Below are positions 38,757 to 48,810 of a stretch of DNA of 64,000 bases, piece after piece. This DNA is from Pseudomonadota bacterium (GTDB lineage Bacteria > Pseudomonadota > Gammaproteobacteria > Steroidobacterales > Steroidobacteraceae). The translations under genes and the position numbers were made by a program. The notes beneath the pieces were generated by a model, which was not told the DNA's origin, searched no databases, and worked only from the letters and a program-made list of their open reading frames with translations. How positions within the stretch are numbered: the stretch's first letter is position 1; each line of letters begins with the position of its first letter. The DNA lies in NCBI GenBank assembly GCA_016713725.1, contig JADJOO010000014.1, forward strand, positions 1 through 64,000. The letters run 5' to 3'.

Positions 38757-40616
38757 TACCCGCATAATGTTATTTCCCCTCAGGTATGGGCAGTGCGAGG
38801 GTGGCCTCGCTAGTCTCCGGGAGTGGTTCGTAATCAATCGATGAGCTGGCCGTACTCGAGCCAGGTCGGACGAGAACCACAGGCCAACTTTAAGGCCACC
38901 TAGGCGTTCACACTGGCCTACCACTCGGAGTAGGGCGCACTTCGGCGTGACGACGGTGCGACCGCCGGGAAGTTCGCTCGCGGCGCGGATGGGAGGCACG
39001 ATGGACAAGTCGGTTGTGCAAGGCTCAGCGGACCGAGTGCCGCAGCGGAACGCCGACCCGGGCCGCGCGACGCCTTACGCCTGGTATGCGCTCGGCGTGA
39101 TGACCATCGTCTACACGATGAGCTTCATCGACCGCCAGATCCTTTCGATCCTGGCGGAGCAGATCCGTGGCGACCTCGACCTCACTGACGCCGAGCTTGG
39201 ATTCCTGTACGGCACCGCCTTTGCGATCTTCTACACTCTGTTCGGCCTCCCTCTGGGGCGTCTGGTTGACAGCTGGCGCCGTGAGCGGGTGATGGCCATC
39301 GGCCTTGCCCTCTGGTCGACGATGACGATGCTGTCGGGATTCGCAAAGCTCCTTCGCGCTGCTCGCGATCGCCCGGGTAGGTGTGGGCATCGGCGAGGCC
39401 AGCGCTGCCCCGGCAGCGTTCTCGATGCTGGGGGATTATTTTCCCAAGCGGCAGCGGGCGCTTGTGTTTTCCATGTTGCAGTCGGGAGTCTTCCTCGGGA
39501 TGGGTCTCAGCCTGCCCCTGGGCGGCGCGATCTCGACGGGATGGAATGCCGCGTTCCCCGCCTCGCCCCCCCTGGGGCTGGTCGGCTGGCAGGTGGCCTT
39601 CATTGCGGTCGGGTTTCCCGGCCTGCTGGTCGCGGCGTGGGTCTGGTCCCTGCGCGAGCCGCAGCGGCACGACGCACGCGGGAAGCCGATCTCCATCTCC
39701 TACACCGGTGTCTGGCGTCGCTTCACTGCTGAGTTGTTCTCGATTCTTCCGCCGTTCACGCTCTGGAGCGTCGCCCGCTTCCCGGGCGCGCTGCTCCCCA
39801 ACGTGCTCATGCTGATCGGGGTGGTGGTGGCGATGACGCTGATGGTCGCTCTCACCGGCGACGTGGTGCAGTGGACGGCGTATGGACCGGCCTGTATGCC
39901 ATCACCTCCGGGCCCAGACGCTGCGTTTCACCGACCGCCCGACGTTCCGGCTCATCTGGGGCACGCCGGAGGTTTTGCTGGCGATCGTGGGATTTGGCGG
40001 GCTCGCCGTCGTCACGTACTGCGTGACCTTCTGGACCGCCCCCTATGCCATGCGGGCCTTCCACCTCGATGCACAAACTGTCGGAGTGGCGATCGGCATT
40101 CCAGGCGCTCTCGCCGCCGCCGTGGGCGTGATCCTCGGTGGGCGTCTCTCCGGACGCGTGGAAGAGCCGGGACGCCCGCGGTCGCGTTTACACCTGCATG
40201 ATCGCCGCCGTGATGCCGGTGCCTTTCGTCGTTGCGCAATATCACGCACCGGACTTCACCACGTACGCGCTCATCAGCCCAGTCGTCTATGGATTGGCGA
40301 ACATGTGGGTCGGATCCGCGGTGGCCACCTATCAGGATTTCGTCCTGCCGCGCATGTACGGAACCGTGACCGCCATAAATGTCCTTGGCAACACCATGAT
40401 TGGTCTGGCGCTCGGGCCGTACGGCACGGGCAAGGTCGCCACCCTCACCGGTGACCTGCGTCTGGGGGTCCTCAGCATGCTGGTCTTCGTGCCCGTCACG
40501 CTCGCGTGCCTCTGGTGGGTCAGCCGAGGGATGGCGATCCCGGAAGAGACGAAGGCCGAGCGCGCCGCAGCGTCCGGTGAAGGGGCAGATTTCGGCACCG
40601 GCTTAACCCGTGGACC
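38757..40616. repeat. Left arm of 1.86-kb inverted repeat
   Basis: This segment recurs in inverse orientation at 43206-45064. It includes about 245 bp upstream of the MFS gene and nearly the whole gene. The copies are almost identical except for scattered single-base indels and two short diverged patches (about 39460-39505 and 40367-40395 here). The arms end sharply at TACCCGC on the outside and ...GTGGACC on the inside. The enclosed spacer is 2,589 bp. Confidence 0.92.
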
Positions 40617-40656
40617 CGGCACAGCTGGTGTAGCGCCGCACTCTGATCGAGCCTAG
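39001..40656 (+). CDS. MFS transporter, left copy (frameshifted)
   Basis: Twelve-helix major facilitator of the sugar-phosphate/anion-cation symporter type. It opens with MDKSVVQGSADRVPQR after GGGAGG, then MSFIDRQILSILAEQIRGDL, the motif-A loop GRLVDSWRRERVMAIGLALW, GIGEASAAPAAFSMLGDYFP and a C-terminal half with CVTFWTAPYAMRAFHLDAQT. Compared with the right copy it has an extra base near 39345, losses near 39886 and 39908, and an extra base near 40150. It differs in sequence at F-S-M-L-Q-S-G-V-F-L and T-A-I-N-V-L-G-N. The transported compound is probably an organic acid; this is not certain. Confidence 0.82.
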
Positions 40657-40733
40657 AACTACGACCGGACGTGTAGACAGCAATTGCGAATGTCACTGTC
40701 GGAACCCGCGTGAGAATCGCGGTACCTCACATC

Positions 40734-41751
40734 TCACGCCACCCTGTCGGACTCCGGCGCGGAGACCACCGCGAGCTCCGCCAGGTCGTCTGCGTCGAAC
40801 TCCACATCAACCATCTGCATCAGGTCGGCGACTTGCTCTGGTGTCCGCGCGCTGGCGACCGGTGCGGTAATCGCGGGTTGAGTTGCCGTCCAAGCCAGCG
40901 CGACCGCCGCGATTGCAACCTCATGCTTGCGCGCCACAGCGTCGAGGGCCCCCAAAACACGACGCGCGCGGGCGTCTGCGTACTCGATCACGCGATGGCG
41001 CTCGGCTCGGTCGCTGATGCCGCGCGCAGCGTCGCCGCTGCCGCCCCCAGCGCGGTACTTGCCGGTAAGGAAGCCCTTGGCGAGAACCCAGTACGGCACC
41101 ACGCCGAGGCCCTCATCGAGGCACAACCTTGCTAGGGGACCCTCGAAGCGATCGCGCTCGAGCAGGTTGTAATGCGCCTGCAGTGCAATGAATCGGGTCA
41201 CACCGAGGCGGTCGGACACAGCGAGCGCCTCCGCCAGCCGCTCGCACGTGTAGTTGGAGGCGGCGACGTACCGGGCTTTCCCCTCGCGTACGATCTCGTC
41301 GAACGCCGTCATCGTTTCCTCGAACGGCGTCCCGGGATCGTCGTGGTGGGCGTAAAGCACGTCCACGTGGTCGACCCCGAGGCGGGATAAAGAGGCGTCA
41401 ACACGACTGCGAATGCTCGCCCTGGTGAGTCCACCCGGTTGGCCGAGCCCGCCCATGTGGCCCACCTTCGTCGCCAGCAACACATCGTGTCGCCGACCAC
41501 TTCCACGCAACCAACGGCCGATCACGGCTTCCGACTCGCCACCCACGTGCCCGGGAACCCACTTCGAATACTGATCGGCGGTGTCGACGAAGTTGCCTCC
41601 AGCGGCGACGTACGCTTCGGAGCACCGCAAACGACTGCCGCTCGTCCGCCGTCCATCCGAATACGTTGCCGCCGAGACACAGCGGGGAGATCTGCAGATC
41701 GCTGCGGCCGAGGCGGCGTGACGTCTGCGCCGATAGCATCACGCAGTTCAC
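40734..41751 (-). CDS. Aldo/keto reductase (one frameshift)
   Basis: The GTG start lies 1 bp after the SnoaL stop. The frame reads S-R-R-L-G-R-S-D-L-Q-I-S-P-L-C-L-G-G-N-V-F-G, then shifts near 41630 to AAGGNFVDTADQYSKWVPGH (catalytic Asp and Tyr). Lys is in VLLATKVGHMGGLGQ, the active-site His in DVLYAHHDDPGTPFEE and the cofactor tail in APVASARTPEQVADLMQM. It is about 338 codons, the usual size. It is the last gene of the minus-strand group MFS-cupin-SDR-SnoaL-AKR and convergent with the left MFS copy. Confidence 0.86.
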
Positions 41752-41752
41752 A

Positions 41753-42210
41753 TCATGATGCTTTTAGCTCGAACCCGGCAGGTTCCACCTTTCCGCCGAG
41801 CGATTTTAGGAAAATGATCGAATCGTAGTACTCCCGCGAAGTACGTGAGCTTACCGTCTCCGGATAGTCTGACGCGAAATATATGTATTTTTGTAGGGAC
41901 GCATATGAGGCTTGATCTCCATGTCCGACTTGTAAGTCATGATAATTTCATCGGGATCGGAGTGGAGTGTCTAGCTTGATGTCGTGCCAGTTTTCTTCCT
42001 CCATATTGGCTGCGCAGGTCCGCGCGAATGCAAGAAACGTATCGCGACCCGCATAGCGTTTTTCGAAGCCCGGCGGTGCGAACGGCATCTCGAACACGAA
42101 GTCCTCGGTCGTGAGCTCCCTGCATCTTGCGGAAGTCCCACGCGTTTACCGCGTCGGTGAAGGCTCCGGACGATTGCCATGTTCTTCTCTCGGATCAGGT
42201 TGTCGTTCAT
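41753..42210 (-). CDS. SnoaL-like (NTF2-fold) protein (frameshifted)
   Basis: About 152 codons of an NTF2-fold protein. It starts MNDNLIREKNMAIVR, then in shifted frames F-T-D-A-V-N-A-W-D-F-R-K-M, EDFVFEMPFAPPGFEKRYAG and DPDEIIMTYKSDMEIKPHMR. The typical end is LSGDGKLTYF followed by REYYDSIIFLKSLGGKVEPA. Three or more single-base shifts are needed. The C-terminal G-K-I/L-xx-xREYxD pattern is characteristic of SnoaL/limonene-epoxide-hydrolase-like proteins. It overlaps the preceding SDR stop (TGATG). Confidence 0.72.
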
Positions 42211-42520
42211 CAGATCAACTCCTTAGTCAGTTCCACGGCCAACTCTTCTTCAATGGGCAAGCACGGGCGGCGATGCGAGCCAATCCACGAGCTCGCGTCA
42301 TCTGCGTCTCTCGCAAACGCGAAGGCGACGACCTCCGAAGGGTCCACGAGCTCTCTCGTGGTCTCGGACTTGCTTTCGGCATAGTCTTTAATGGCCAAGA
42401 CGGGGGAGCGTTGGCTCTGCCAGCGCGGACAACGCGTTTACCCGGATGCGGTGCGGTGCCAACTTTTCCATCCAGCGCACTGACCCAGCGATGTACCACT
42501 GCCTTGCAGTTGATCGCCCA
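42210..42520 (-). pseudogene. Short-chain dehydrogenase, C-terminal fragment
   Basis: In two frames the minus strand gives a segment like A-I-N-C-K-A-V-V-H-R-W-V (the YxxxK helix), then KLAPHRIRVNALS and LVDPSEVVAFAFARDADDAS followed by S-S-W-I-G. This is the usual C-terminal third of an SDR. The Rossmann half is missing: the fragment starts directly behind the cupin stop. Its own stop still overlaps the SnoaL start, so the old operon joint is preserved. Confidence 0.6.
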
Positions 42521-42548
42521 GGTCTTTTTCCGGCCGGTCGCTACCGAT

Positions 42549-42924
42549 TCAGTTGCCGGTCTTGTCATACTTGTGTTGTATGCTCCGGCCGATACTGACA
42601 CCGAAAACGGTACAGCCCACCGGGTAGTGATACGGCCCATGCTCGCGGCCCGAGGCGTACACATAATCCCCAGGACCGAGTTCCTTCCCGGCGACACACA
42701 TCTTGCCTTCGAGCACCACGAGGCTATGGGAGGATTCATGCGTATGCGCCGGCTCGGTGTAGCCCGGGGGAAACTTCACGAGTAAGTCCCGGCGTCCTGA
42801 TTCGGGGTCCTCGAACAAAACCTTCAGCTTTACTCCCGTGGGAAGATCCATGCGGCTAGGGTTGTCATCCTCCCAGGCAATGTCCCCTGGTGTAGAGTGC
42901 AATGAAATCTTGTTTGGGCGGCAT
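42549..42924 (-). CDS. Cupin-domain protein (ChrR-like)
   Basis: A small single-domain cupin. The likely start MPPKQDF at 42924 needs a one-base shift near 42902 before HSTPGDIAWEDDNPSRMDLP. The metal motif is PPGYTEPAHTHESSHSLVVL (His-x-His with a further His), followed by GPGDYVYASGREHGPYHYPV with more His. Such cupins bind a divalent metal and act as dioxygenases, isomerases or sensors; cupin beta-diketone dioxygenases also exist, but nothing here proves that activity. Confidence 0.75.
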
Positions 42925-43019
42925 AATCTGTCTTTCCGTTACTGGTTTGTTCTCGCGGTTCTGAAGCACGGATCCGTGCAGTAAAATGTGTCTTCCGTTG
43001 CGTGAGGGTGTGACTCAAC

Positions 43020-43130
43020 AGACCTGCAGATACAGGCCGGTCTTTTTCTAGCCTATCGACCGACGGTGACTCGCACCATTCCGCGAGAACGATACTTTCA
43101 TGCCTCAGCCACATACTGGGCATGTACCTC
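43020..43130. repeat. ~111-bp dispersed repeat, copy A
   Basis: This stretch matches the reverse complement of 51452-51565, with the core CACCATTCCGCGAGAACGAT identical. Differences fall mostly at every third base, as if a coding stretch (R-T-I-P-R-E-R-Y-F-H) were conserved. It lies between the cupin and the right MFS copy. The identity is unknown. Confidence 0.75.
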
Positions 43131-43192
43131 GAGAGTCCGACGGATGAACGGGGTCACGCTGTATTCGGCAGGTCGATCGGGAATTCATATCC

Positions 43193-44819
43193 CTAAAGTT
43201 GCGTCGGTCCACGGGTTAAGCCGGTGCCGAAATCTGCCCCTTCACCGGACGCTGCGGCGCGCTCGGCCTTCGTCTCTTCCAGGATCGCCATCCCTCGGCT
43301 GACCCACCAGAGGCACGCGAGCGTGACGGGCACGAAGACCAGCATGCTGAGGATCCCCAGACGCAGGTCACCGGTGAGGGTGGCGACCTTGCCCGTGCCG
43401 TACGGCCCGAGCGCCAGACCAATCATGGTGCTGCCGATGAGATACACGGCGCCCACGGTTCCGTACATGCGCGGCAGGACGAAATCCTGATAGGTGGCCA
43501 CCGCGGATCCGACCCACATGTTCGCCAATCCATAGACGACTGGGCTGATGAGCGCGTACGTGGTGAAGTCCGGTGCGTGATATTGCGCAACGACGAAAGG
43601 CACCGGCATCACGGCGGCGATCATGCAGGTGTAAACGCGACCGCGGGCGTCCCGGCTCTTCCACGCGTCCGAGAGACGCCCACCGAGGATCACGCCCACG
43701 GCGGCGGCGAGAGCGCCTGGAATGCCGATCGCCACTCCGACAGTTTGTGCATCGAGGTGGAAGGCCCGCATGGCATAGGGGGCGGTCCAGAAGGTCACGC
43801 AGTACGTGACGACGGCGAGCCCGCCAAATCCCACGATCGCCAGCAAAACCTCCGGCGTGCCCCAGATGAGCCGGAACGTCGGGCGGTCGGTGAAACGCAG
43901 CGTCTGGGCCCAGGAGGTGATGGCATACAGGCCGGTCCCATACGCCGTCCACTGCACCACGTCGCCGGTGAGAGCGACCATCAGCGTCATCGCCACCACC
44001 ACCCCGATCAGCATGAGCACGTTGGGAGCAGCGCCCCGGGAAGCGGGCGACGCTCCAGAGCGTGAACGGCGGAAGAATCGAGAACAACTCAGCAGTGAAG
44101 CGACGCCAGACACCGGTGTAGGAGATGGAGATCGGCTTCCCGCGTGCGTCGTGCCGCTGCGGCTCGCGCAGGGACCAGACCCACGCCGCGACCAGCAGGC
44201 CGGGAAACCCGACCGCAATGAAGGCCACCTGCCAGCCGACCAGCCCCAGGGGGGGCGAGGCGGGGAACGCGGCATTCCATCCCGTCGAGATCGCGCCGCC
44301 CAGGGGCAGGCTGAGACCCATCCCGATAAAGAGTCCCGAGGAAACGATGGAATTGGCGAGTGCCCGCTGCCGCTTGGGAAAATAATCCCCCAGCATCGAG
44401 AACGCTGCCGGGGCAGCGCTGGCCTCGCCGATGCCCACACCTACCCGGGCGATCGCGAGCAGCGCGAAGGAGCTTGCGAATCCCGACAGCATCGTCATCG
44501 TCGACCAGAGGGCAAGGCCGATGGCCATCAGCCGCTCACGGCGCCAGCTGTCAACCAGACGCCCCAGAGGGATGCCGAACAGAGTGTAGAAGATCGCAAA
44601 GACGGTGCCGTACAGGAATCCAAGCTCGGCGTCAGTGAGGTCGAGGTCGCCACGGATCTGCTCCGCCAGGTTCGAAAGGATCTGGCGGTCGATGAAGCTC
44701 ATCAAGTAGACGATGGTCATCACGCCGCGCGCATACCAGGCGTAAGGCGTCGCGCGGCCTGGGTCTGCGTCCCGCTGCGGCACTCGGTCCGCTGAGCCTT
44801 GCACAACCGACTTGTCCAT
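43193..44819 (-). CDS. MFS transporter, right copy (one frameshift)
   Basis: Same protein as at 39001, in inverse orientation. It reads MDKSVVQGSADRVPQRDADP, MSFIDRQILSNLAEQIRGDL, then NSIVSSGLFIGMGLSLPLGG and, near the end, YGTVGAVYLIGSTMIGLALG. Two single bases are missing near 44035, shifting the frame once in the middle loop; the rest is open. The C-terminus after the repeat arm (P-T-Q-L) differs from the left copy. It heads the minus-strand group that continues with the cupin, SDR fragment, SnoaL and AKR. Confidence 0.84.
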
Positions 44820-45064
44820 CGTGCCTCCCATCCGCGCCGCGAGCGAACTTCCCCGGCGGTCGCACCGTCGTCACGCCGAAGTGCGCCCTACTCCGAGTGG
44901 TAGGCCAGTGTGAACGCCTAGGTGGCCTTAAAGTTGGCCTGTGGTTCTCGTCCGACCTGGCTCGAGTACGGCCAGCTCATCGATTGATTACGAACCACTC
45001 CCGGAGACTAGCGAGGCCACCCTCGCACTGCCCATACCTGAGGGGAAATAACATTATGCGGGTA
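43206..45064. repeat. Right arm of 1.86-kb inverted repeat
   Basis: Inverse copy of 38757-40616, including the shared upstream region of the MFS gene. The arm ends at GGTCC inside and GCGGGTA outside, after which the flanks are unrelated. Confidence 0.92.
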
Positions 45065-45114
45065 CCGAATTCCGTACCCCGATCCGGATTCAATTTCCCC
45101 CCGGCCTCAATGGT

Positions 45115-46080
45115 TCATCGCGTCACCTGCTTACCAAGTCTTGCTAATACGGCGTCGAGGTTACGTGCGGTGTCACTCGCGATTCGTATTTTCGCGCGCA
45201 ACCATTCGTGAGGGGCATCGCGATGAGCGCGGGGATGCCAAAGCATGGAAACGACGGTTGGCGGACGCAGGAATGGAAGCGGCAGAACTTGTAAGGGAAT
45301 CCAGGCTGCCATGTGTTTGGCCAGTGCGATCGGGACAGTTGCGATCAGATCGCTTCCGGCCACAATCTCGGGCACCGCAAGTCCCCAGGGCAACCCAAGC
45401 ACCTTCCGGCGAACGGATCCCTGAGTGGCGAGCAGTGAGTCCACAATGCGTTCGGACAGGTAGGGACTGTATTCCTGGCCAAACGACAGCGTGGCGTGGG
45501 CCGCGCCCAGGTATTCGTCCATGCTGAGCGCCCCCTGAATGAAAGGGTGGTCCCTCGAGACGATGCACACGTACTCCATATCGAAAAGGTGGCAGATATG
45601 CAGCGTCTGCGGCGGTGCATTCACATATCCAACGATCAAATCCGCGTCGCGCAATTCCAGAGCCTGCGCGTACTGATCCAGCTGCAACTGCCCGATCAAG
45701 AGGCTGACGTTAGGCGCTTCACGGCGCAGCATCGAAATTAGCGCGCCGATGAGCACCATGGCGAGGGAATCGAGCGTCAGTATCTTGAACGTGACGTCTG
45801 CGATTGCAGCGTCGCAGTCTCGGGACGCCACGGTGCGGTCAAGCTTCGCGAGCAATTCGCGAATGTGTTCGGTCAACTCAAGCGCAATCGGTGTAGGGTT
45901 CATGCCCTGCCGTGTGCGCACAAGGAGAGGGTCGCCAACCCGTTTCCTCAATATGCCCAGGGTATTGCTCAACTTCGCCTGGGTAAGTCCCAACTTGTCC
46001 GCGGCACGTGTGACGTGCCGTTCCGTCACCAGGACGGCAAGGCAATGCAGCTGAAATAGATCAATCCGCCTAATGTCCAA
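45115..46080 (-). CDS. LysR-family regulator
   Basis: Intact 321-residue LysR protein. The N-terminal winged helix is DLFQLHCLAVLVTERHVTRA with ADKLGLTQAKLSNTLGILRK, VGDPLLVRTRQGMNPTPIAL and a linker helix. The periplasmic-binding-like effector domain runs from about residue 90 (FKILTLDSLAMVLIGALIS) to the end. It resembles the NodD/PcpR/NahR-type branch that activates aromatic catabolic genes. It lies upstream of the right MFS gene on the same strand, separated by the repeat arm, and may activate that operon. Confidence 0.92.
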   Translation of the reverse strand: MDIRRIDLFQLHCLAVLVTERHVTRAADKLGLTQAKLSNTLGILRKRVGDPLLVRTRQGMNPTPIALELTEHIRELLAKLDRTVASRDCDAAIADVTFKILTLDSLAMVLIGALISMLRREAPNVSLLIGQLQLDQYAQALELRDADLIVGYVNAPPQTLHICHLFDMEYVCIVSRDHPFIQGALSMDEYLGAAHATLSFGQEYSPYLSERIVDSLLATQGSVRRKVLGLPWGLAVPEIVAGSDLIATVPIALAKHMAAWIPLQVLPLPFLRPPTVVSMLWHPRAHRDAPHEWLRAKIRIASDTARNLDAVLARLGKQVTR

Positions 46081-47079
46081 GGCAACACTCGTGCAGAATT
46101 GCCCCGCGACTGGTCGCGCTCATTTCGCCGGCATTATTGATAGCTAACATACTTGCCTTCGGCATGCTCCGCTTTAAACACATCGTCGAGACACCGCTGA
46201 CGCGTTCCCGATCACGGGCACCGCAGGACGCTAAATGTGCGCCACGGACGAAGGACCGGTGCGGGAGCAGCGGCCTTCTCAAAGCGGATTGCCGGATCAG
46301 CTCCCGCACCGATTGAGGTGAACGTGCGCGGCACGTCGCGAGCCGATCCGTGTGCACCTTGTGTGCAACGCTCGGCATCGGCGGTGGTGGATATCTGATA
46401 CGTCTCTGGTTATGGGCCGCAGATCACCGCACATCGGCCCACCGTCGATCGAGACAAAGCGCGACCGGCAATTGTCACACTCCACCACATCCGCGGACGA
46501 GGCCTCCGACTTCAACTTCGCCATTACCGCAAAAAAAGTGTGTCAACTGCTGGGTATCAATCTGGCACCGGCGAGCCGGGCACTCGCGCTTCGGCCTCAT
46601 GATGCACTCGAACGGTGCGTGCTGCAAGAGAGTAACTGCACCTGTGCATTTGACGGGTTTGCGAAAGCTCAGTCCAGCAACATGCACGCGAGCTTGAACA
46701 TTAATGCGGGTCTTGCTGGGCGGATCCACACAGGGCCTCATCGGCGGTCGACGCGACATCGTCCCGCCTATCCCATTCGGAAAGCCTGATGGGGATATTA
46801 GATCAGCGGAATAGGATCTGCCTTCGGCTTGAACTAACCTGCGTTCGCAGGTATTTCGATTGCAGCCATCGATCATCACGCGCGTCCTCGTTTCGCATCG
46901 GATTCCGTCGGGCTAACGGCTGGTTGTAACACGTTCGGCGATTTGCTCAATGGTCGCTACCGTCTTGCATCCTAAGGCGTGCACGCCAAGTCTCTGGCGA
47001 CAACAATACTCGGAGACAGTCATGAAGCGCCAAAACGATACCCAAGGCTTGCCTGCCTTACGCGCGGCAAGTCCCCCAC
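46081..47079. other. About 1 kb without a recognisable gene
   Basis: Open frames on both strands show no motifs. A minus-strand stretch near 46913-46990 (K-T-V-A-T-I-E-Q-I-A-E-R-V) faintly resembles a helix-turn-helix end but is too weak to annotate. Confidence 0.5.
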
Positions 47080-48684
47080 GTGATGCCGGAGACAGTAATG
47101 TGGTCGAGTGAAGTTCAGAAATTGGTCGACGGCGCGCGCAAGCGCGTCGCCAGCGATGTCGTGAGGATGCAGGCCCGGCGCACGCCAAGGAAGACAGCCC
47201 TGCTGTACGAAGGCTCGCGGGACAGCTTTGAGGAACTCGACCGCAGAATCGACAGGGCCGCCAATGCGTTGCAGGCATTGGGCATCGCCCCGGGCGACCG
47301 CGTCGCCATGCTCTCGCACAACAACCGGGCCTACGTGATCCTGCGCTACTCGGTTATCCGCGCCGGCGCCATTTTCACGCCGATCAACTTTATGCTCAAC
47401 GCCGCCGAAGTGGCCTATATTCTTGAACATTCCGGGGCACGGGTCATCCTTGCCGAGGACGCGCTGTGCGCTGTCTGCGAGAAAGCCTTCACGTTGCTGA
47501 AAGAGCCGCCGTCGCTGAAGGCCTACATACGGCATGCCGGGACCAAGGTACCGGACGACTGGATCGACGGCGACAGCTGGCTTGACCATTCCAACGCCCT
47601 CCCGATAGAAGAGATGAACAGAGGCGAGGACGACCCCGTCCAGCTGATGTATACCAGTGGCACCGAATCCCGCCCCAAGGGCGCACTGCTCAGTTCCCGG
47701 GCATTACTTGCGCAATATGCGAGCTGCATCATCGATGGCGGCATGGAATCGAACGACGTCGAATTGCATTGCCTGCCGCTATATCACTGCGCCCAGCTGG
47801 ACTGTTTCCTAAGAGTAGATTTCTACCTGGGCGCTACCAGCATCCTGCTGAGGGCGCCCGATCCCGGTGCCATGCTCGCGGCGATCGAATCGCAGCGAGT
47901 CACCAAGCTGTTCAGCCCGCCGACAGTCTGGATATCTCTCCTGCGCCATCCTGATTTCGAAAGGCGCGACCTGTCTTCATTGCGGAAAGGCTACTACGGC
48001 GCTTCGACCATGCCGACGGCAGTGATCGAGGAGTTGCTTGAGCGAATTCCTGGCCTGAAGCTGTGGAACCTTTATGGCCAGACCGAAATGGCCCCTGTGG
48101 CCACGATTCTGAAGCCTGAGGACCAGCTGCGCAAACTGGGTTCGGCCGGCCTTCCGGTCATCAATGTAGAGACGCGGATCGTCGACGTAGATGATCGTGA
48201 CGCAGCTGTCGGCGAGGTCGGAGAAATCGTGCACCGCAGTGCACAGGCCATGCTGGGCTATTACCACGACGAAACAAAGACGAAGGAAGCTTTCCGTGGT
48301 GCCTGGTTTCGCAGCGGCGATCTGGGCAGGTTCGACGATGATGGTTACCTCTACGTCGTCGATCGCAAGAAGGACATGATCAAGTCCGGGGGCGAAAATG
48401 TCGCCAGCCGGGAAATCGAGGAAAGGTTGTTTGCACATCCGAAGGTGGCGGAAGCGGCGGTTTTCGGCATACCGGACGCGCGCTGGATCGAAGCGGTTGC
48501 GGCCGTGGTCGTTCCGCGCGCAGGCGAGATGCTGCGCGTCGAGGATCTCCACGCCTACTGCCGCGAAGTGTTGGCCGGTTACAAACGCCCGAAGCACATC
48601 TGGATTGTGGATGCTTTGCCGAAAAATGCCAGCGGCAAGATCCTCAAGCGCGAGCTGCGCGAGCGATACCTCGCCGGTGAGTGA
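47080..48684 (+). CDS. Acyl-CoA synthetase (AMP-forming)
   Basis: Intact 534-residue ligase. Key blocks are ALLYEGSRDSFEELDRRIDR, the P-loop LMYTSGTESRPKGALLSS, the A-box LYGQTEMAPVATIL, the hinge FRSGDLGRFDDDGYLYVVDR, KDMIKSGGENVASREIEERL and the lid ALPKNASGKILKREL with the catalytic Lys. The P-loop has Glu where most members have Thr (SGTES for SGTTG), which is unusual but tolerated in some subfamilies. It stands alone between two gene-poor stretches. It probably activates a fatty or cyclic carboxylic acid. Confidence 0.9.
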   Translation: MMPETVMWSSEVQKLVDGARKRVASDVVRMQARRTPRKTALLYEGSRDSFEELDRRIDRAANALQALGIAPGDRVAMLSHNNRAYVILRYSVIRAGAIFTPINFMLNAAEVAYILEHSGARVILAEDALCAVCEKAFTLLKEPPSLKAYIRHAGTKVPDDWIDGDSWLDHSNALPIEEMNRGEDDPVQLMYTSGTESRPKGALLSSRALLAQYASCIIDGGMESNDVELHCLPLYHCAQLDCFLRVDFYLGATSILLRAPDPGAMLAAIESQRVTKLFSPPTVWISLLRHPDFERRDLSSLRKGYYGASTMPTAVIEELLERIPGLKLWNLYGQTEMAPVATILKPEDQLRKLGSAGLPVINVETRIVDVDDRDAAVGEVGEIVHRSAQAMLGYYHDETKTKEAFRGAWFRSGDLGRFDDDGYLYVVDRKKDMIKSGGENVASREIEERLFAHPKVAEAAVFGIPDARWIEAVAAVVVPRAGEMLRVEDLHAYCREVLAGYKRPKHIWIVDALPKNASGKILKRELRERYLAGE

Positions 48685-48752
48685 GGCGGTATCGCATGAT
48701 CCAAGGCCTGTGTTATTGCGGCGATCGGGCCGAGTCGTCATCAGGGGAATCT

Positions 48753-48810
48753 CATGAACAATGATCCACCATCGCCGCCGCTACCCCCAGGTTTCGTACA
48801 GGGACACTAA
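48753..48810 (+). pseudogene. Esterase N-terminal scrap
   Basis: MNNDPPSPPLPPGFVQG and its leader GGGGAATCTC closely match the start of the esterase at 29441 (MSNNPASPPLPPSLVQ, leader GGGAAATCTC). Similarity stops after about 17 codons with a stop codon, so only the gene's first bases were copied or left behind. Confidence 0.7.

Noticed and set aside
46913..47010. Minus-strand helix-turn-helix-like end (K-T-V-A-T-I-E-Q-I-A-E-R-V)
   Set aside because: Only about 20 residues resemble a regulator end, no upstream domain can be read in any frame, and the likeness could be chance.
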